Shown: positions 9,401 to 19,438, counted from the stretch's first letter. The stretch is 64,000 bases of DNA from Bacillota bacterium (GCA_023404345.1 JAEYCB010000018.1:21649-85648); one strand, 5' to 3'. The notes: generated by a model not told the origin, from the letters alone. Translations and numbers: made by a program.

Positions 9401-12381
9401 CGCAGAAGATGGAAGCAGAAATCGCCCGCGCACAGGCGCGTGGCCTGACGGATGCGCCCGTTGAGGTGTATGAGAACGCTTTGGTCGCCTGCGCCGAAGG
9501 CATGGCCGCTGTCAACGCGGAAATCGACGCGCAGTACGACAAGGAATATGCCCTCGTTCAGCTCGTCGAGGATGAGGGCGAACGCAAGGCCGCGCAGGAA
9601 GCGCTTGACGCGAAGTACCGAGCCGACCGTTTGGATGCCGCCCGCGAGTATGCGTCCGCCATGGTCGGTGTGGTGATGCCCGTCTGGGAACAGGAGAACA
9701 TCCAGCAGGCTGCGACGGATGTCGGCCATCTGACCCAAATGCTGCGCGAGTACAGCGCATTGGATACCGAGGGCAAAAAGGGCCTGCTGGGAGAATTGAA
9801 CGAGCTCACAGCTTCCATGGACGAGGATTCGCTGGTGGAATACATCGGCCTTCTAACGCAGATCCAGTCGTTGCTGGATAGCGGCATGAGCGAGGCCGAG
9901 GTTCAGGCCATGTTCCCGGAGATTGACTTCTCCACGGCGCTGGATCAGCTGGCGGCTATCCAGCAGTACCTGAACGAAAACAGCTGGGATCCCAACCTTT
10001 CCAGCGTACAGGAGATGTTTGGCGAAGCCCTCCCGGACGAGATGATTACCCTGACTACCGATCTTGACATGACCGGTGCACAGGCTCGATGGGACGAGTT
10101 CGCTGCCAACCCCGGCGCGATCACCACGGACGCGATCATCTCAGGCATTGCCGAAGAGGAAAACGCTGCCCGTCAGCAGATCAAGGTGGACGCGGTCATT
10201 GAGAAGTACACCGAAACCCCGGAGGGCGCGGACAGGAGCAGCCTGTCCTCCGAAGGGCTGATCGCCTATGTGGCTGCCTACGCGGAGGCCACCACCGGCG
10301 TTGATACGTCGGCGCTCAACCCGCAGAATGTGACCGCTATCGTTTCGGCCTATCAGGAGCTGGCAGCTGGAGTGGACATTTCCACCCTGAAGCCGGATGA
10401 GATCGTCGCCTATGTCCAGAAGTATCTGGAAAAGCAAGACATCGACATGACCGGCCTGACTCCTGAGGTGCTGACGGCAACAGTCATGGCCTATGAGGAA
10501 GCATCAGGCGGCGCGACCACGACGGCGCTCACGCCTGATGACATCACCGCCACCGTGGTCAAGTACCTTGAAGCGGAGGACGTGGACATTTCCGCGCTGT
10601 CTCCCGGTCAGATCGAGGCCATCGTCACTTCTTTCGCAGAAGCCACAGGGTGCGACAAATCCCAGCTTCTGACCTCCTTTACCGCCTATGTGACCGAATA
10701 CCAAAATGCCGAAGGCGTGACGCTCCCGACCATTGAAGCAAAGGTGGGTCTAACCGGCTATGACACTCTTGCTTACCGCAAGTTCATCGCCATGAACCCG
10801 GTTGAGGTGGCGGGCGTTGTCCGAATCGGCGAAATCTACGACAATCCCACAGATGCGGCTACGGATACCGATGTGAAGTTCTACGACCGCAAGGGCATCG
10901 AAATCCCCGTGTCCGCTGTGCCGCAGGAGGCGTTGACCGCCGATACCGTGGCCGTGCTCGACGAGGACGGCACCCTGCATGTGCTGATTACCCCGGAGAT
11001 CACCGGCACCGAGGACGCTATCGCCGAAATGCGCACGGTTGTTGATGAGGTTGACCAGCTTGGTGTCACTATGGCAGGCAAGGCTATCGGCCTTCTGCCC
11101 GCGACGCTGATGGACTATGTCGATTCTGCCCTTGAGCGCATCGAAACCTACAAGAATCCGGGCTTTTGGGATTTTGCCTGGCTGACCGACCTTATTGATT
11201 CCACGGCTCGGCTGGAAAACCTTGATTTCAGCATGCAGTCTGACTTCAATGCGGAAAATATTGCCGAGCTAAGCACCTATGTAGCTGAAGTGGTCGCCGC
11301 CATCCAAAACGGCGAGCAGGTCAGTGAAGACGACATCACGAACCTGCAGAATATTCTGACGCTGATCTCGGAACTGGATACGCTGGGCATCGGCGACAAC
11401 GTCATGCAGGGCATCGCGCAGGGCATGACCGACGCGGGCTGGGATACAGACGCGGAGACGGTCGTTTCCAACCTCGAAACCGCCATCAACACGGCGCTGG
11501 ACTCCCATTCTCCGGCGCAGCGCATGGTGCCCATCGGCGAAAATGTCGCCGCCGGTATCGGACAGGGCGCGTCACAGTATGATTACGCGACCGATGCCGC
11601 CGCTATCGTAAGCGCCATGAAAGGCGCGATCAGCACAGCTTTTGCCGGTGACGGTGAAAGCAGCGGCGCACGGAGCATTGGCGCTGCCGTAGGCACACAG
11701 CTCGGCGCGGGTCTTGGCAGCTTCGACTTCACGACCAGCGCCACGCTTGCGCAGAGCAACCTGACGGCGGCGATGGGCGCTGTGATGACGGCCTCCACGC
11801 TGAGCGACTACGGCATGACAACTATGGGCGGGCTGGCAAACACGCTCTCCGGATACAGCTTTTCCGGGACAGGAAGCGCCATCGGCTCCAATGTCCGCAC
11901 GGCGGTATCCGGCAATCTGAACACATCGACCCTGCGATCTGCGGGCGTGAACGCCATGAGCGGGTTGAAAGCGGGTATCAACGCGGGACGATCCGGCGTC
12001 ATCAGCGCCATGCGCTCCGCCGCACGGGCTGCCGTGAACGCGGCCAAGAGCGAGCTGAAGATCAAGTCGCCCTCCCGGGTGTTTGAGGATGAGGTCGGCG
12101 TGATGACCATGCGCGGTTTGGGACAGGGCATCTTGAAGGAGAGCAAGGCCCAGGCGAAAATCATCCGCAACGCGTCCCGGTACCTGACCGATGAAGCCCG
12201 CGAGGGCAGCATCGTTTCCACCAACAGCGACAACCGGAAATCCTTTGACAACAGCGTGACCTCCACCATTCAGGTGCAGCAGATGGTTGTGCGGAACGAG
12301 CAGGACATCCGCAGTTTAGCTGTGGAGATCGCAACGCTGACCAGACGTCAGCAGCGAGGGAAAGGACTGAGATTCGCATGA
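6490..12381 (+). CDS. Tape measure protein (prophage 1)
   Basis: 1963 aa; it sets tail length, with a TP901-1-like core. The first 350 residues are coiled coil and appear internally duplicated (ESFFKLASAGVENFE near 35 and NTFKTSTAGIRDME near 240). The core SIDFESSFASVRKTVDATEA begins near residue 390. Hydrophobic segments lie at about 717-797. Residues about 1235-1410 hold seven imperfect 23-24-residue repeats built on D-[IT]-S-x-L-x-P-x-x-[IV]-x-A-x-V-x-x-Y. The C-terminus has a beta-like LKIKSPSRVFEDEVG motif common in tape measures. It overlaps the distal tail gene by 4 bases. Confidence 0.93.
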   Translation: MSETLRDLVVSLSLQTDNFTRNIRSVNKQIQEAESFFKLASAGVENFEQTTQGLTSRLSTLQQKLNLQREVVDQYSKALDAARDKLQECYDRQGEYANRLAAAQQSQARLNQELQDATEAYRDCRDRLGETDQATMDANTRMEQARERYNEAAAEVKKLSGQCTALEKATLNAADAVSTGNANLNKASAAVRQTEADIQNTNQALRLAQTNWQAASDAIEEAHTAISSIGRQMQIAENTFKTSTAGIRDMEKSVSGLSQKLGMLENKLSMQQSAVRKYEVALSAAKDQLRAAQEANDPDKIREATTAVEDAEVALSRARLEVAQTRAEIDETNRCLRTAASAWMTMGEACESAGKRLESTGKTATSIGRTLTTTVNTPIAALGAVSMKASIDFESSFASVRKTVDATEAEFASLAASSKEMSTQIAASTDEINAVMATGGQLGIANEHLRDFTRVMIDLGNSCEDLNADEAAASIAKFANVMGTDQALFENIGSTIVDLGNNFATTEKPIMEMAQRLAGAGKQVGLTEAQVLGFATALSSVGIEAQMGGSAFSKALIKMEVACATGGEALTDFASVCGMSEQQFKTLFESDPAAAFEAFIVGLAKLDEEGESAIAVLEEIGIKEVRLRDTMLRAVNATELFSSAQALANQAWEENTALATEANKRYATTESKLINLKNKAMLFGQALGDDVSPTIQKLISGADDLLDKFLAMDSAQRQQIIKWAAIVAAIGPAILIYGKVTSGLGTMVTGFGKFATAVGKAGGGFSGFLSVLGKSPSVWLAVAAGVVVGAVALADFISGAKAAREALKGMEETAKSWKETAAETFYNQSEGLSFFGMSASDFQSTAKSSQEWLDGLIAVWTDGEKETNDIVTSWTDSFKALTASTRSELQDLKAIADTAGYTGISAQIQSDIDALDAMDAEITRLLKKRQNGYLTEAEKIRLQELIDTREAIEIKYNLTPADGVDAFDTITQKMEAEIARAQARGLTDAPVEVYENALVACAEGMAAVNAEIDAQYDKEYALVQLVEDEGERKAAQEALDAKYRADRLDAAREYASAMVGVVMPVWEQENIQQAATDVGHLTQMLREYSALDTEGKKGLLGELNELTASMDEDSLVEYIGLLTQIQSLLDSGMSEAEVQAMFPEIDFSTALDQLAAIQQYLNENSWDPNLSSVQEMFGEALPDEMITLTTDLDMTGAQARWDEFAANPGAITTDAIISGIAEEENAARQQIKVDAVIEKYTETPEGADRSSLSSEGLIAYVAAYAEATTGVDTSALNPQNVTAIVSAYQELAAGVDISTLKPDEIVAYVQKYLEKQDIDMTGLTPEVLTATVMAYEEASGGATTTALTPDDITATVVKYLEAEDVDISALSPGQIEAIVTSFAEATGCDKSQLLTSFTAYVTEYQNAEGVTLPTIEAKVGLTGYDTLAYRKFIAMNPVEVAGVVRIGEIYDNPTDAATDTDVKFYDRKGIEIPVSAVPQEALTADTVAVLDEDGTLHVLITPEITGTEDAIAEMRTVVDEVDQLGVTMAGKAIGLLPATLMDYVDSALERIETYKNPGFWDFAWLTDLIDSTARLENLDFSMQSDFNAENIAELSTYVAEVVAAIQNGEQVSEDDITNLQNILTLISELDTLGIGDNVMQGIAQGMTDAGWDTDAETVVSNLETAINTALDSHSPAQRMVPIGENVAAGIGQGASQYDYATDAAAIVSAMKGAISTAFAGDGESSGARSIGAAVGTQLGAGLGSFDFTTSATLAQSNLTAAMGAVMTASTLSDYGMTTMGGLANTLSGYSFSGTGSAIGSNVRTAVSGNLNTSTLRSAGVNAMSGLKAGINAGRSGVISAMRSAARAAVNAAKSELKIKSPSRVFEDEVGVMTMRGLGQGILKESKAQAKIIRNASRYLTDEAREGSIVSTNSDNRKSFDNSVTSTIQVQQMVVRNEQDIRSLAVEIATLTRRQQRGKGLRFA

Positions 12382-13073
12382 TGGATTGGTTTGAATGGAA
12401 CGGTGTGCGCTGCACGGGGTATGGCATCCATGTGTCGGAGCAGCCGCCCATCACGATTCCGTCTGAACGGGCAACATTTACGAATGAGCCCGGCAGGTCG
12501 GGTAGCCTGACCACGCTGGAAGGCGACGAGGTGTACGACGATCTGCTGCTGACGGCGACCTGTTTCATCTCTGATCCTTCCCGCATCCCGGAAATTGCGG
12601 CGTGGCTTCGCGGCAGCGGAACTGTCACCTTCGCCAACCGGCAGGGTGGTTTTTACTATGCGAGGGTGGTCAATCAGCTCAGCTTTGAGAAGATCTTGCG
12701 CGGGAATCCGCACCGCAGCTTCGCGGTGAACTTCCGCTGTCAGCCATTTTGGTATGCGGAAAATGTGGCTCCCATCACGCTTACGACCAGTGGGAGCTTC
12801 GTTACCAATCCCGGAAGCGTTTCTTCCGAACCGGTCATCACGGTATATGGGAATGGTGAAGTGACGCTCATGGTGGGCATGACCATTGTGGAACTGGATG
12901 CTCTCGGCAGCATCACTCTTGACACGCCGCTCATGGAGGCATATTCCGGCAACACATCCATGAACAGCGCCATGAGCGGTGACTTCCCGGTATTGCTGCC
13001 GGGACAGAACGCTGTGAGCTGGACGGGTAATGTGACCAAAGTGGAAATCCAGCCAAACTGGCGGAGTCTGTAA
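12378..13073 (+). CDS. Distal tail protein, Dit-like (prophage 1)
   Basis: 231 aa. It begins MDWFEWNGVRCTGYGIHVSEQPPI, with PGRSGSLTTLEGDEVYDDLLLTATCFI, the usual N-terminal ring domain of siphovirus Dit proteins, followed by a C-terminal beta domain. Dit forms the hub joining tube and tail tip. The position after the tape measure and before the tail-tip gene is standard. The start overlaps the tape measure stop. Confidence 0.85.
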   Translation: MMDWFEWNGVRCTGYGIHVSEQPPITIPSERATFTNEPGRSGSLTTLEGDEVYDDLLLTATCFISDPSRIPEIAAWLRGSGTVTFANRQGGFYYARVVNQLSFEKILRGNPHRSFAVNFRCQPFWYAENVAPITLTTSGSFVTNPGSVSSEPVITVYGNGEVTLMVGMTIVELDALGSITLDTPLMEAYSGNTSMNSAMSGDFPVLLPGQNAVSWTGNVTKVEIQPNWRSL

Positions 13074-13088
13074 AAGGAGGCGAATCCT

Positions 13089-16000
13089 TTGATCTGTGTT
13101 TATCCCGCTGACTGCACCGACTTCTCCAACAACGGCCTCGGCCCCGTCATGCCGCAGTCCTGCACCGTGACAGAAACCCTGAATGGCGAATGGGAGCTGA
13201 TGCTGGTTCATCCCATCGACGAAGATGGCAGGTGGACGCGGCTTTCCGAGGGGCGAATTCTCCGAGCACCCGTGCCCGCCGCCATGACCCCACAGGTGAA
13301 TCTGGTCACGCAGCAGTACCAGACAGCCACCTATGACATCCTGATCTACAAGGTGTCCACCAGCCGCGACCCGCTGCGCCTGCGCTCCGGCACAGGCACA
13401 AAATACAAGATTCTCGGCAAGTACAAGAAGGGCACCGAGATCATTGTCCTCAACAAGACCACATCCTCGTGGTATGAGGTCACCTGCCCGGACGGCAAGC
13501 ACGGCTACATGGCCAGCGAATACCTGACCTATGTGCGCACGGACACCGGCACGAAGCAGGAAAATGTGGGCTTCCGCAACCAGACCATCGAAGCGCGGCA
13601 GCTCCGCGACCAGCCCTTCCGCATCTATCGCGTGGTGCCGGAACTGGATAAGGTGACAGTCTATGCCCGGCATGTGTTCTATGATCTGCTCGACAACATG
13701 ATCAAAAAGATTGAGCCATCGGCCACCGCTGTGGGTGCGTCGGTGGCTCAATCCATTGCGTCGGGCTGTCTGTCGGAGCATGATTTCACCTTCTATTCTG
13801 ACCTGACCACCGCGGCGGAGGAAGTGTGCTTTGAAAACATCAACCCCGTGGAAGCTTTGCTGGGCGAGGGCGGCTTGGTCGAAAAGTATGGCGCGGAGCT
13901 GGCCCGGGACTGGTTCGACGTTTTCCTCGTAGGGCGCGTGGGCGTGGATTCCGACGTACAGATCAGGGAACGCAAGAACCTGACCGGCATCTCCTACGAT
14001 GTGGATGAGACGGACGTTGTCACGCGCATCATGCCCACAGGTGAGAACGCGGACGGCAACATCCTGTATCTGCCGGAATTGTACATCGACAGCCCGAACA
14101 TCGGCGCATACACACACCCGAAATGGATTCACCTGCCGATATCCGAAGCCAAGGAAGTGGCGGAGGGCGACGATTATAAGTCCCTGACCTCTTGCTATCA
14201 GGATATGAGAAACGCGGCACAGGCAGAGTACGACGCAGGCTGTGACCTGCCCACGGTCACGCTCAAGGTGGATTTTGTGAACTGCGCAGACACCGAGGAA
14301 TACCGGCAATACAGCTTTCTCCAGAATATCTATCTCGGCGACAGCGTGCGCGTCGTTGCGCGGCGCATCGGCGTGGAGGTTTCCATGCGCATGACGCAGT
14401 ACACCTACGACTGCCTGACGCGCAAGTACACCTCCGTCACCCTCGGTACGGTGGCCGATACGTTGGAGGGCAGCATGGTGTCCGCGCGGCAGCTGGCCAG
14501 CGGTTCCATCACCGGCGCAAAGCTGGCGCTGAACTCCGTGGGCACGGGCCAGCTGCAATCCGGCTCCGTGGGCAGTCTGCAAATCAAAAACGCCGCCATT
14601 GGCTCCGCACACATACAGGATGCCAGCATCACCCGGGCGCATATCGCTGAGGCGCTCATTGACGTGCTTAATGTCAACGCCCTCACGGCAGTCACGGCGA
14701 AGATCAAGGAACTGGCGGCGGGCAGCATTACGGCAGACGAGTTGTATACCTCCATCGCCATGATTGCCACGGCACAGTTGACCACCGCCAACATCGTCAA
14801 TGCAAACATCGATTGGGCGCAGATCGAAAACCTCGCGGCGGAGATTGCGACGATTTCCAAGGCGCAGATCACGACCGCGAACATCAATGAAGCAAATATT
14901 GATTGGGCTGCGATTACCACACTTTCAGCGGCGGTGGCCTCCATGATCAAAGCCGACATCGGCACGGCAGACATTGATTGGGCACACATCAAAGACCTCG
15001 CGACGGACACGGCGATCATCACGCAGGGCGTGGGCGGAGAACTGTACATCGCCAAGCTGGCGGTCACGGAAGCCAACCTCGTCAGCCTGACAGTCGGAGA
15101 ATTGGTGGTCAAGGGTGCGGATGGGCATTTCTATTCCGTTTCAGTGGACGCCGATGGAAACGTCACATCCACGCTCAAGCAGATCAGCAATGACGATGTG
15201 GCTGACCTGTCGATTCATGGAACTAAAAAGCTGATTGAAGGCTCCATTACCGCCCAAACGCTGAATGTTCAGAACATCTTCGGCGATAACGCGACCATCA
15301 AGAGCCTGATTGCCACCAACTTGGACGTGGATACGCTCTTTGCCAGAGAGGCCACTATCAATGCGCTGAACGCTATGGATATCACCAGCAACACCTACCT
15401 GCGTCTGATGGTGGACGGCAAGGCGGACAAGGATTCCGTGGACGCGCTGGGCGAGCGCATGAGCGCGGCAGAACTGAAAATCACCGAGGACGCTATCGTT
15501 CAGACCGTGACGGGCAGTCAGAAATATCAGGATGATCTCGCGTCGATCTCCGTGACCGGTTCCGGCCCGGAATTCATCGTTGGCACGCAAACGGTAACGA
15601 CCGCCGCATGGACGGGCAATGCCAGTTTTACGCAGCTCAGGGACGGCCAGCAGATCACCTATTGGTTGCCCTTTGGCAGCGCGTCCAACGTGACGCTGAC
15701 CCTGACGCTGGGGGACGGCACGGTGACAGATGCTGTTCCCTGCTATTTCAGTCAGGGCGTTCGGCTGGGCACGCAATACAATGCGGGCAATGTGCTGCGC
15801 CTGACCTATCGGGAGAACGCCACCTACTTCACCACGACCATTGCCAAGGGCTGGTGGGCGGACGCCAACTACAACACCGACACCTACGACCGTATCCGCA
15901 GCGGCCCCGTGGTGGTCAAGGAAAACCTGACGGCCTTCCGATTTGTTGTGGGGGATGACGCGGGCTATTTCGTTTTGGCGGCAGACAAGCCTTTCGATAT

Positions 16001-17372
16001 CAATAAACCCATCCTCTGGTCTACGAGCACGGGCAATGTAGGCTGGTCAACTTCCAACGTATATGTCGCGTATTCCAGTGTCTATTTGCCCTACCAGGTG
16101 CCAGGCTTCACCGGCACGAAGGGCGCTTCCTGCTATCTGGTGGGCACGCTGAATGGAGCGACATTCACGCCCGCCGAAACGTATCTGACCTGCACCGTCC
16201 CTGAAGCTGAAGACGGCCTGACCTATCTGCTGCTGGGCTACATGAGCAGCACGGCAAACCTGTGCCTGTACCCGGAGCACCCCATGTTCCGCTTTGTGGA
16301 CGGTGCTTTCCAACCGCTGTCGCAGATGGGCTATGAAGCGTTCGCCGAGGTAGGCACATTGCGCACGGAAACGCAGACGGCCATTGAGCAGACCAACGCC
16401 GCCATTGCGCTCAAGGCGGATAAGACCACCACGGACGCGCTGACCACTCGCATTGAATCGGCGGAGCAGAAAATCACCCCGGAAGCCATCGTCTCCACCG
16501 TGACATCCTCCGCGGCATATGCCTTTGAAAAAAGCGCCGGGCGCAACTATTGCCTGAACAGCGGCGAAGTCCATACCTTTGTGGACAACAAGTACCAGAC
16601 GCCCGACGGAATCGTGACAGCCAATACGCAAAAGACGCTGGCTGTTTCGGATGATCTGTTTGCGCACAGCGGAAACGGCGCGTGCATTCGGATTTCGATG
16701 GATATTAAGCGCACAAATATCGATGCGTCTGCCTCGACTACGGCGGGCGCATATGGCGCTCTTTGGATGTACTATCGCTACTATGGCGGCGAAAACGGCA
16801 CAACGCTGTATACCACAGGCCGTGGCTGGTATCTTCGCACGATAGACGCCAACTTCGCCGCAAGCGATGACAGCTGGGTTCATCTGCGTTATGGCCCGCT
16901 CAACTTGTCCACATACAATCCCGTTTCGATTGCCTATTTTGCGCTCGGTTCCTCCAATGTCAATGGAGTGACGGGAACGCTCAGCTATCGCAACATAAAG
17001 TTGGAAGTGCTGGATTCGTGGACGGAATGGAGCGCGGCTTCGGAGGACATCTATGGACTGGCCAATCGGATGACCGACGCGGAAACCCGGATTCAACAGA
17101 ACAGCAACAGTATTGCTCTCAAAGTTTCTACCGCCACTTACAACACCGAAAAGGTCTACCGAAGCGCCACCGCCCCGACAACGCTGTATGCCAACATGCT
17201 CTGGCTGGACACTTCCGTATCTCCCAATTTGCTCAAGCGGTACACCGGCAGCGCGTGGGTGACAGCGGGCGCGGAAGAAGTCAAATCCTCCGGTATCTAT
17301 ATCGGCCCCAATAATGTGGCGATCACCACGGAGAACTTCCTGCTCCAGCTGCTCGACCCGGCTGACAATTAG
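13089..17372 (+). CDS. Tail-tip/endopeptidase-like protein, upstream part ending at amber TAG (prophage 1)
   Basis: 1427 aa from a TTG start behind AAAAGGAGG. The N-terminus (ICVYPADCTDFSNNGLG) is the phage minor structural protein (Tal-like) start. An SH3-like domain, LRLRSGTGTKYKILGKYKKG, is inserted near residues 97-150. Residues about 480-640 are a repetitive helix (SGSITGAKL, TTANIVNANIDWAQI, TTANINEANIDWAAI), typical of shaft regions. Galectin/CBM-like strands follow. The frame stops at TAG 17370-17372 and continues open in the same frame to 18665, so this is probably one protein broken or recoded at this codon. Confidence 0.82.
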   Translation: MICVYPADCTDFSNNGLGPVMPQSCTVTETLNGEWELMLVHPIDEDGRWTRLSEGRILRAPVPAAMTPQVNLVTQQYQTATYDILIYKVSTSRDPLRLRSGTGTKYKILGKYKKGTEIIVLNKTTSSWYEVTCPDGKHGYMASEYLTYVRTDTGTKQENVGFRNQTIEARQLRDQPFRIYRVVPELDKVTVYARHVFYDLLDNMIKKIEPSATAVGASVAQSIASGCLSEHDFTFYSDLTTAAEEVCFENINPVEALLGEGGLVEKYGAELARDWFDVFLVGRVGVDSDVQIRERKNLTGISYDVDETDVVTRIMPTGENADGNILYLPELYIDSPNIGAYTHPKWIHLPISEAKEVAEGDDYKSLTSCYQDMRNAAQAEYDAGCDLPTVTLKVDFVNCADTEEYRQYSFLQNIYLGDSVRVVARRIGVEVSMRMTQYTYDCLTRKYTSVTLGTVADTLEGSMVSARQLASGSITGAKLALNSVGTGQLQSGSVGSLQIKNAAIGSAHIQDASITRAHIAEALIDVLNVNALTAVTAKIKELAAGSITADELYTSIAMIATAQLTTANIVNANIDWAQIENLAAEIATISKAQITTANINEANIDWAAITTLSAAVASMIKADIGTADIDWAHIKDLATDTAIITQGVGGELYIAKLAVTEANLVSLTVGELVVKGADGHFYSVSVDADGNVTSTLKQISNDDVADLSIHGTKKLIEGSITAQTLNVQNIFGDNATIKSLIATNLDVDTLFAREATINALNAMDITSNTYLRLMVDGKADKDSVDALGERMSAAELKITEDAIVQTVTGSQKYQDDLASISVTGSGPEFIVGTQTVTTAAWTGNASFTQLRDGQQITYWLPFGSASNVTLTLTLGDGTVTDAVPCYFSQGVRLGTQYNAGNVLRLTYRENATYFTTTIAKGWWADANYNTDTYDRIRSGPVVVKENLTAFRFVVGDDAGYFVLAADKPFDINKPILWSTSTGNVGWSTSNVYVAYSSVYLPYQVPGFTGTKGASCYLVGTLNGATFTPAETYLTCTVPEAEDGLTYLLLGYMSSTANLCLYPEHPMFRFVDGAFQPLSQMGYEAFAEVGTLRTETQTAIEQTNAAIALKADKTTTDALTTRIESAEQKITPEAIVSTVTSSAAYAFEKSAGRNYCLNSGEVHTFVDNKYQTPDGIVTANTQKTLAVSDDLFAHSGNGACIRISMDIKRTNIDASASTTAGAYGALWMYYRYYGGENGTTLYTTGRGWYLRTIDANFAASDDSWVHLRYGPLNLSTYNPVSIAYFALGSSNVNGVTGTLSYRNIKLEVLDSWTEWSAASEDIYGLANRMTDAETRIQQNSNSIALKVSTATYNTEKVYRSATAPTTLYANMLWLDTSVSPNLLKRYTGSAWVTAGAEEVKSSGIYIGPNNVAITTENFLLQLLDPADN

Positions 17373-17375
17373 AAT

Positions 17376-18665
17376 GTGCTCATGGAAATGAGCGCCAACG
17401 GCAACGTGGGCTTCAAGGAGCTGTACGCCGACGAGGTGATTTCAGACTCGGTGGCTGCCGCTTATGCAGGGCCGTCCGTGCTCTATGTGAACACTTCATA
17501 TTCCGGCACCAGCGACACCTATTTCCGCTCTCTCGGCGAGGCGGTCAAGGCCGTCAACAACCGCTTTCTGAAAAACAACGTGGTCATCTACCTGCCAAGC
17601 AGCAGCGGCGAAATCTACGAACCGGCAGGCACGCAGCTTCAGGGCGTATCCGGCCCCGGCAGGCTCATGATTTACGGCTACTCCGCATGCCGTCTGAACA
17701 GCTATATTTCTGTGAAGGGCTGCACGGCACACATTGCCTTTCAGAATGTCTCGCTGCGGGAAATCCGACCGCTTAACGGCAGCAGCCGCAATCCCTACCT
17801 GATCGACCTGCAGATGAACCACCACGTGGAGTTCAACGGCTGCACGCTGGACGCCAATAATGTGACCTACGATTCCGTCTACTGCCGCACGACGCACGCC
17901 TATCTGCTCAACTGCGGTCTGTACAACGCCTTGCAGAGGTTGGAAGTGTTCATGGGCCATGCGTACACGAAAAACTGCAAGGGGTCCTGCTCGTGGGCCA
18001 TGGTAGCCTATGCTGGATATATCATCGCCTCCGGCACGGTGCCCAGCGGAAGCCGCAGCACCGGCGATAACGGACAGCTCTTCGACGCGGGCGTAACGGT
18101 AAATTATGGCACAGCCATTCCGGTGGTCACGCCGGATTCCACGACCATCCAATATGCGACCACAACGAAGTCCTATCGCGGCGGCTGGCGCAGCGACACA
18201 CAGGACGTAATTCAAGGCGTCTACTCCGACAGCGGCTACAAATCCAGCCTGAACTGGAACTATGGCTGTATGTGGTTCGGCAACCTTCGGAACGTGCTGT
18301 CCGGCACGACCATCAAGAGCGCCACGCTCACGCTGCACAGAAAAACGGGCAGCGGTTCGAGCAGCGCCAAAACGGTCTATCTGTGCGCCATCACGAACAC
18401 ATCCGCCAGCGGTTCGCCGTCCATCGCGGTCAACTATGGAGCCATCGGCACCATTGGGCGAAATGCGCAGGTCACGTTCAGCATTCCGGTCGCGGCGGTA
18501 CAGGGGCTGGCCAACGGCACCTACGGTGGTCTGTGCCTGTATGAATCCAAGTACAACTTTGGTTCGTCTACCTACTCGAATTGCTACATGCGCATGAGCG
18601 GTTCGGACACCAGCCAGCAGCCGTATCTGACGGTTGTCTACAACGGCTCCACTGCGGTGGGCTAA
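17376..18665 (+). pseudogene. In-frame continuation of the tail-tip protein after the TAG (prophage 1)
   Basis: About 430 codons in exactly the same frame as 13089-17372, separated by one TAG. The junction reads ...LLDPADN-stop-NVLMEMSANGNVGFKELYADEV, which makes sense as uninterrupted protein if the TAG replaced GAG (Glu) by one base change. No ribosome binding site precedes the GTG/ATG codons just after it. The segment has a beta-helix-like middle (VVIYLPSSSGEIYE, CTAHIAFQNVSLREI) and a C-terminal DUF-like sandwich (SATLTLHRKTGSGSSS). It could be the receptor-binding end. Readthrough, amber suppression, mutation or sequencing error all remain possible. Confidence 0.6.
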
Positions 18666-18678
18666 GGAGGTTTGCAAA

Positions 18679-19389
18679 TTGAATATCGTGATTCCCTTTG
18701 ACGGGCGGGTGCGAACAATCATCCGCTCGTCTTTTGTCGCTGCCAAACGACTGACGGAGAACCAGTATACCCTGAGCGGCGACACATTTCAGATGCGGGA
18801 CGTTACGGCGGAGCAGGTGCTGATCCTGCCGGATACCGTATCTCTCGCAGAGGGCGAAATGCTGACCGATGAAATCCTCATGCAGGGGCTACCACTGGAA
18901 TCCTTTGTCACCATGAGTGCGGAGGAGGCCCTGCCCAACGCGTTGGGCTTGCTGCTGCGTCTGGCCATTGCGGACGGGCGGCTGACGGACGCGGAGTTGC
19001 TCTCCATTCAACCTGCGCTGGAAGGCCGGGTATGGAAGCCGGGTATCTCCGTACAGGTTGGCGACGTGTATTCCTATGCCAATGCGCTGTGGCGCTGCGT
19101 ACAGGCGCACACGACGCAGGGAGATTGGTCGCCCGACCTCGCGCCTGCGCTCTGGCGTAAGGTGGAGATCATCCCGGAGAATGCCGTGCGCGTCTGGGCT
19201 GCGGGCATTGACTATGTTGTGGGTGACGAGGTTGCTTATCCTGACGAGAACAGTCCGCGATACGAATGTCTGCAGGCGCACACCTCGCAGGAGGGCTGGG
19301 AACCGCCGCTGCTTCCGGCAATCTGGAAGGAAAAGGGCACAGCGGAGCCGGATGCACCGGAAGAAATCGAAGTAACACCTGACGCTTGA
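18679..19389 (+). CDS. Tail protein with two carbohydrate-binding-like modules (prophage 1)
   Basis: 236 aa. TTG 18679 is chosen because AAGGAGG lies 8 bases upstream; the product starts MNIVIPFDGRVRTIIRSSF. Two C-terminal modules follow the pattern Y-x(3)-W-R-C-V-Q-A-H-T-T-Q-G-D-W-x-P-[DP]-x-x-P-A-[LI]-W (residues about 130-165 and 180-220). This resembles the chitin-binding type 3/CBM5-12 fold often found on phage tails. It is probably an accessory baseplate or fibre protein. The gene at 27767-28504 in prophage 2 carries a similar module. Confidence 0.68.
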   Translation: MNIVIPFDGRVRTIIRSSFVAAKRLTENQYTLSGDTFQMRDVTAEQVLILPDTVSLAEGEMLTDEILMQGLPLESFVTMSAEEALPNALGLLLRLAIADGRLTDAELLSIQPALEGRVWKPGISVQVGDVYSYANALWRCVQAHTTQGDWSPDLAPALWRKVEIIPENAVRVWAAGIDYVVGDEVAYPDENSPRYECLQAHTSQEGWEPPLLPAIWKEKGTAEPDAPEEIEVTPDA

Positions 19390-19411
19390 GCCGCCGATCA
19401 TGGCGGCTTTT
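19389..19411 (+). terminator. Short hairpin between tail and lysis genes (prophage 1)
   Basis: AGCCGCC (19389-19395) pairs with GGCGGCT (19402-19408), loop GATCAT, followed by TTTT. It overlaps the stop of the tail gene. It could be a weak terminator separating tail and lysis genes. Confidence 0.5.
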
Positions 19412-19438
19412 GCTATACAACAAGAAGGAGGATATTGT

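Noticed and set aside
12348..14642. 764-residue leftward frame opposite Dit and tail-tip genes
   Set aside because: No ribosome site or family features; antisense of well-supported tail genes.
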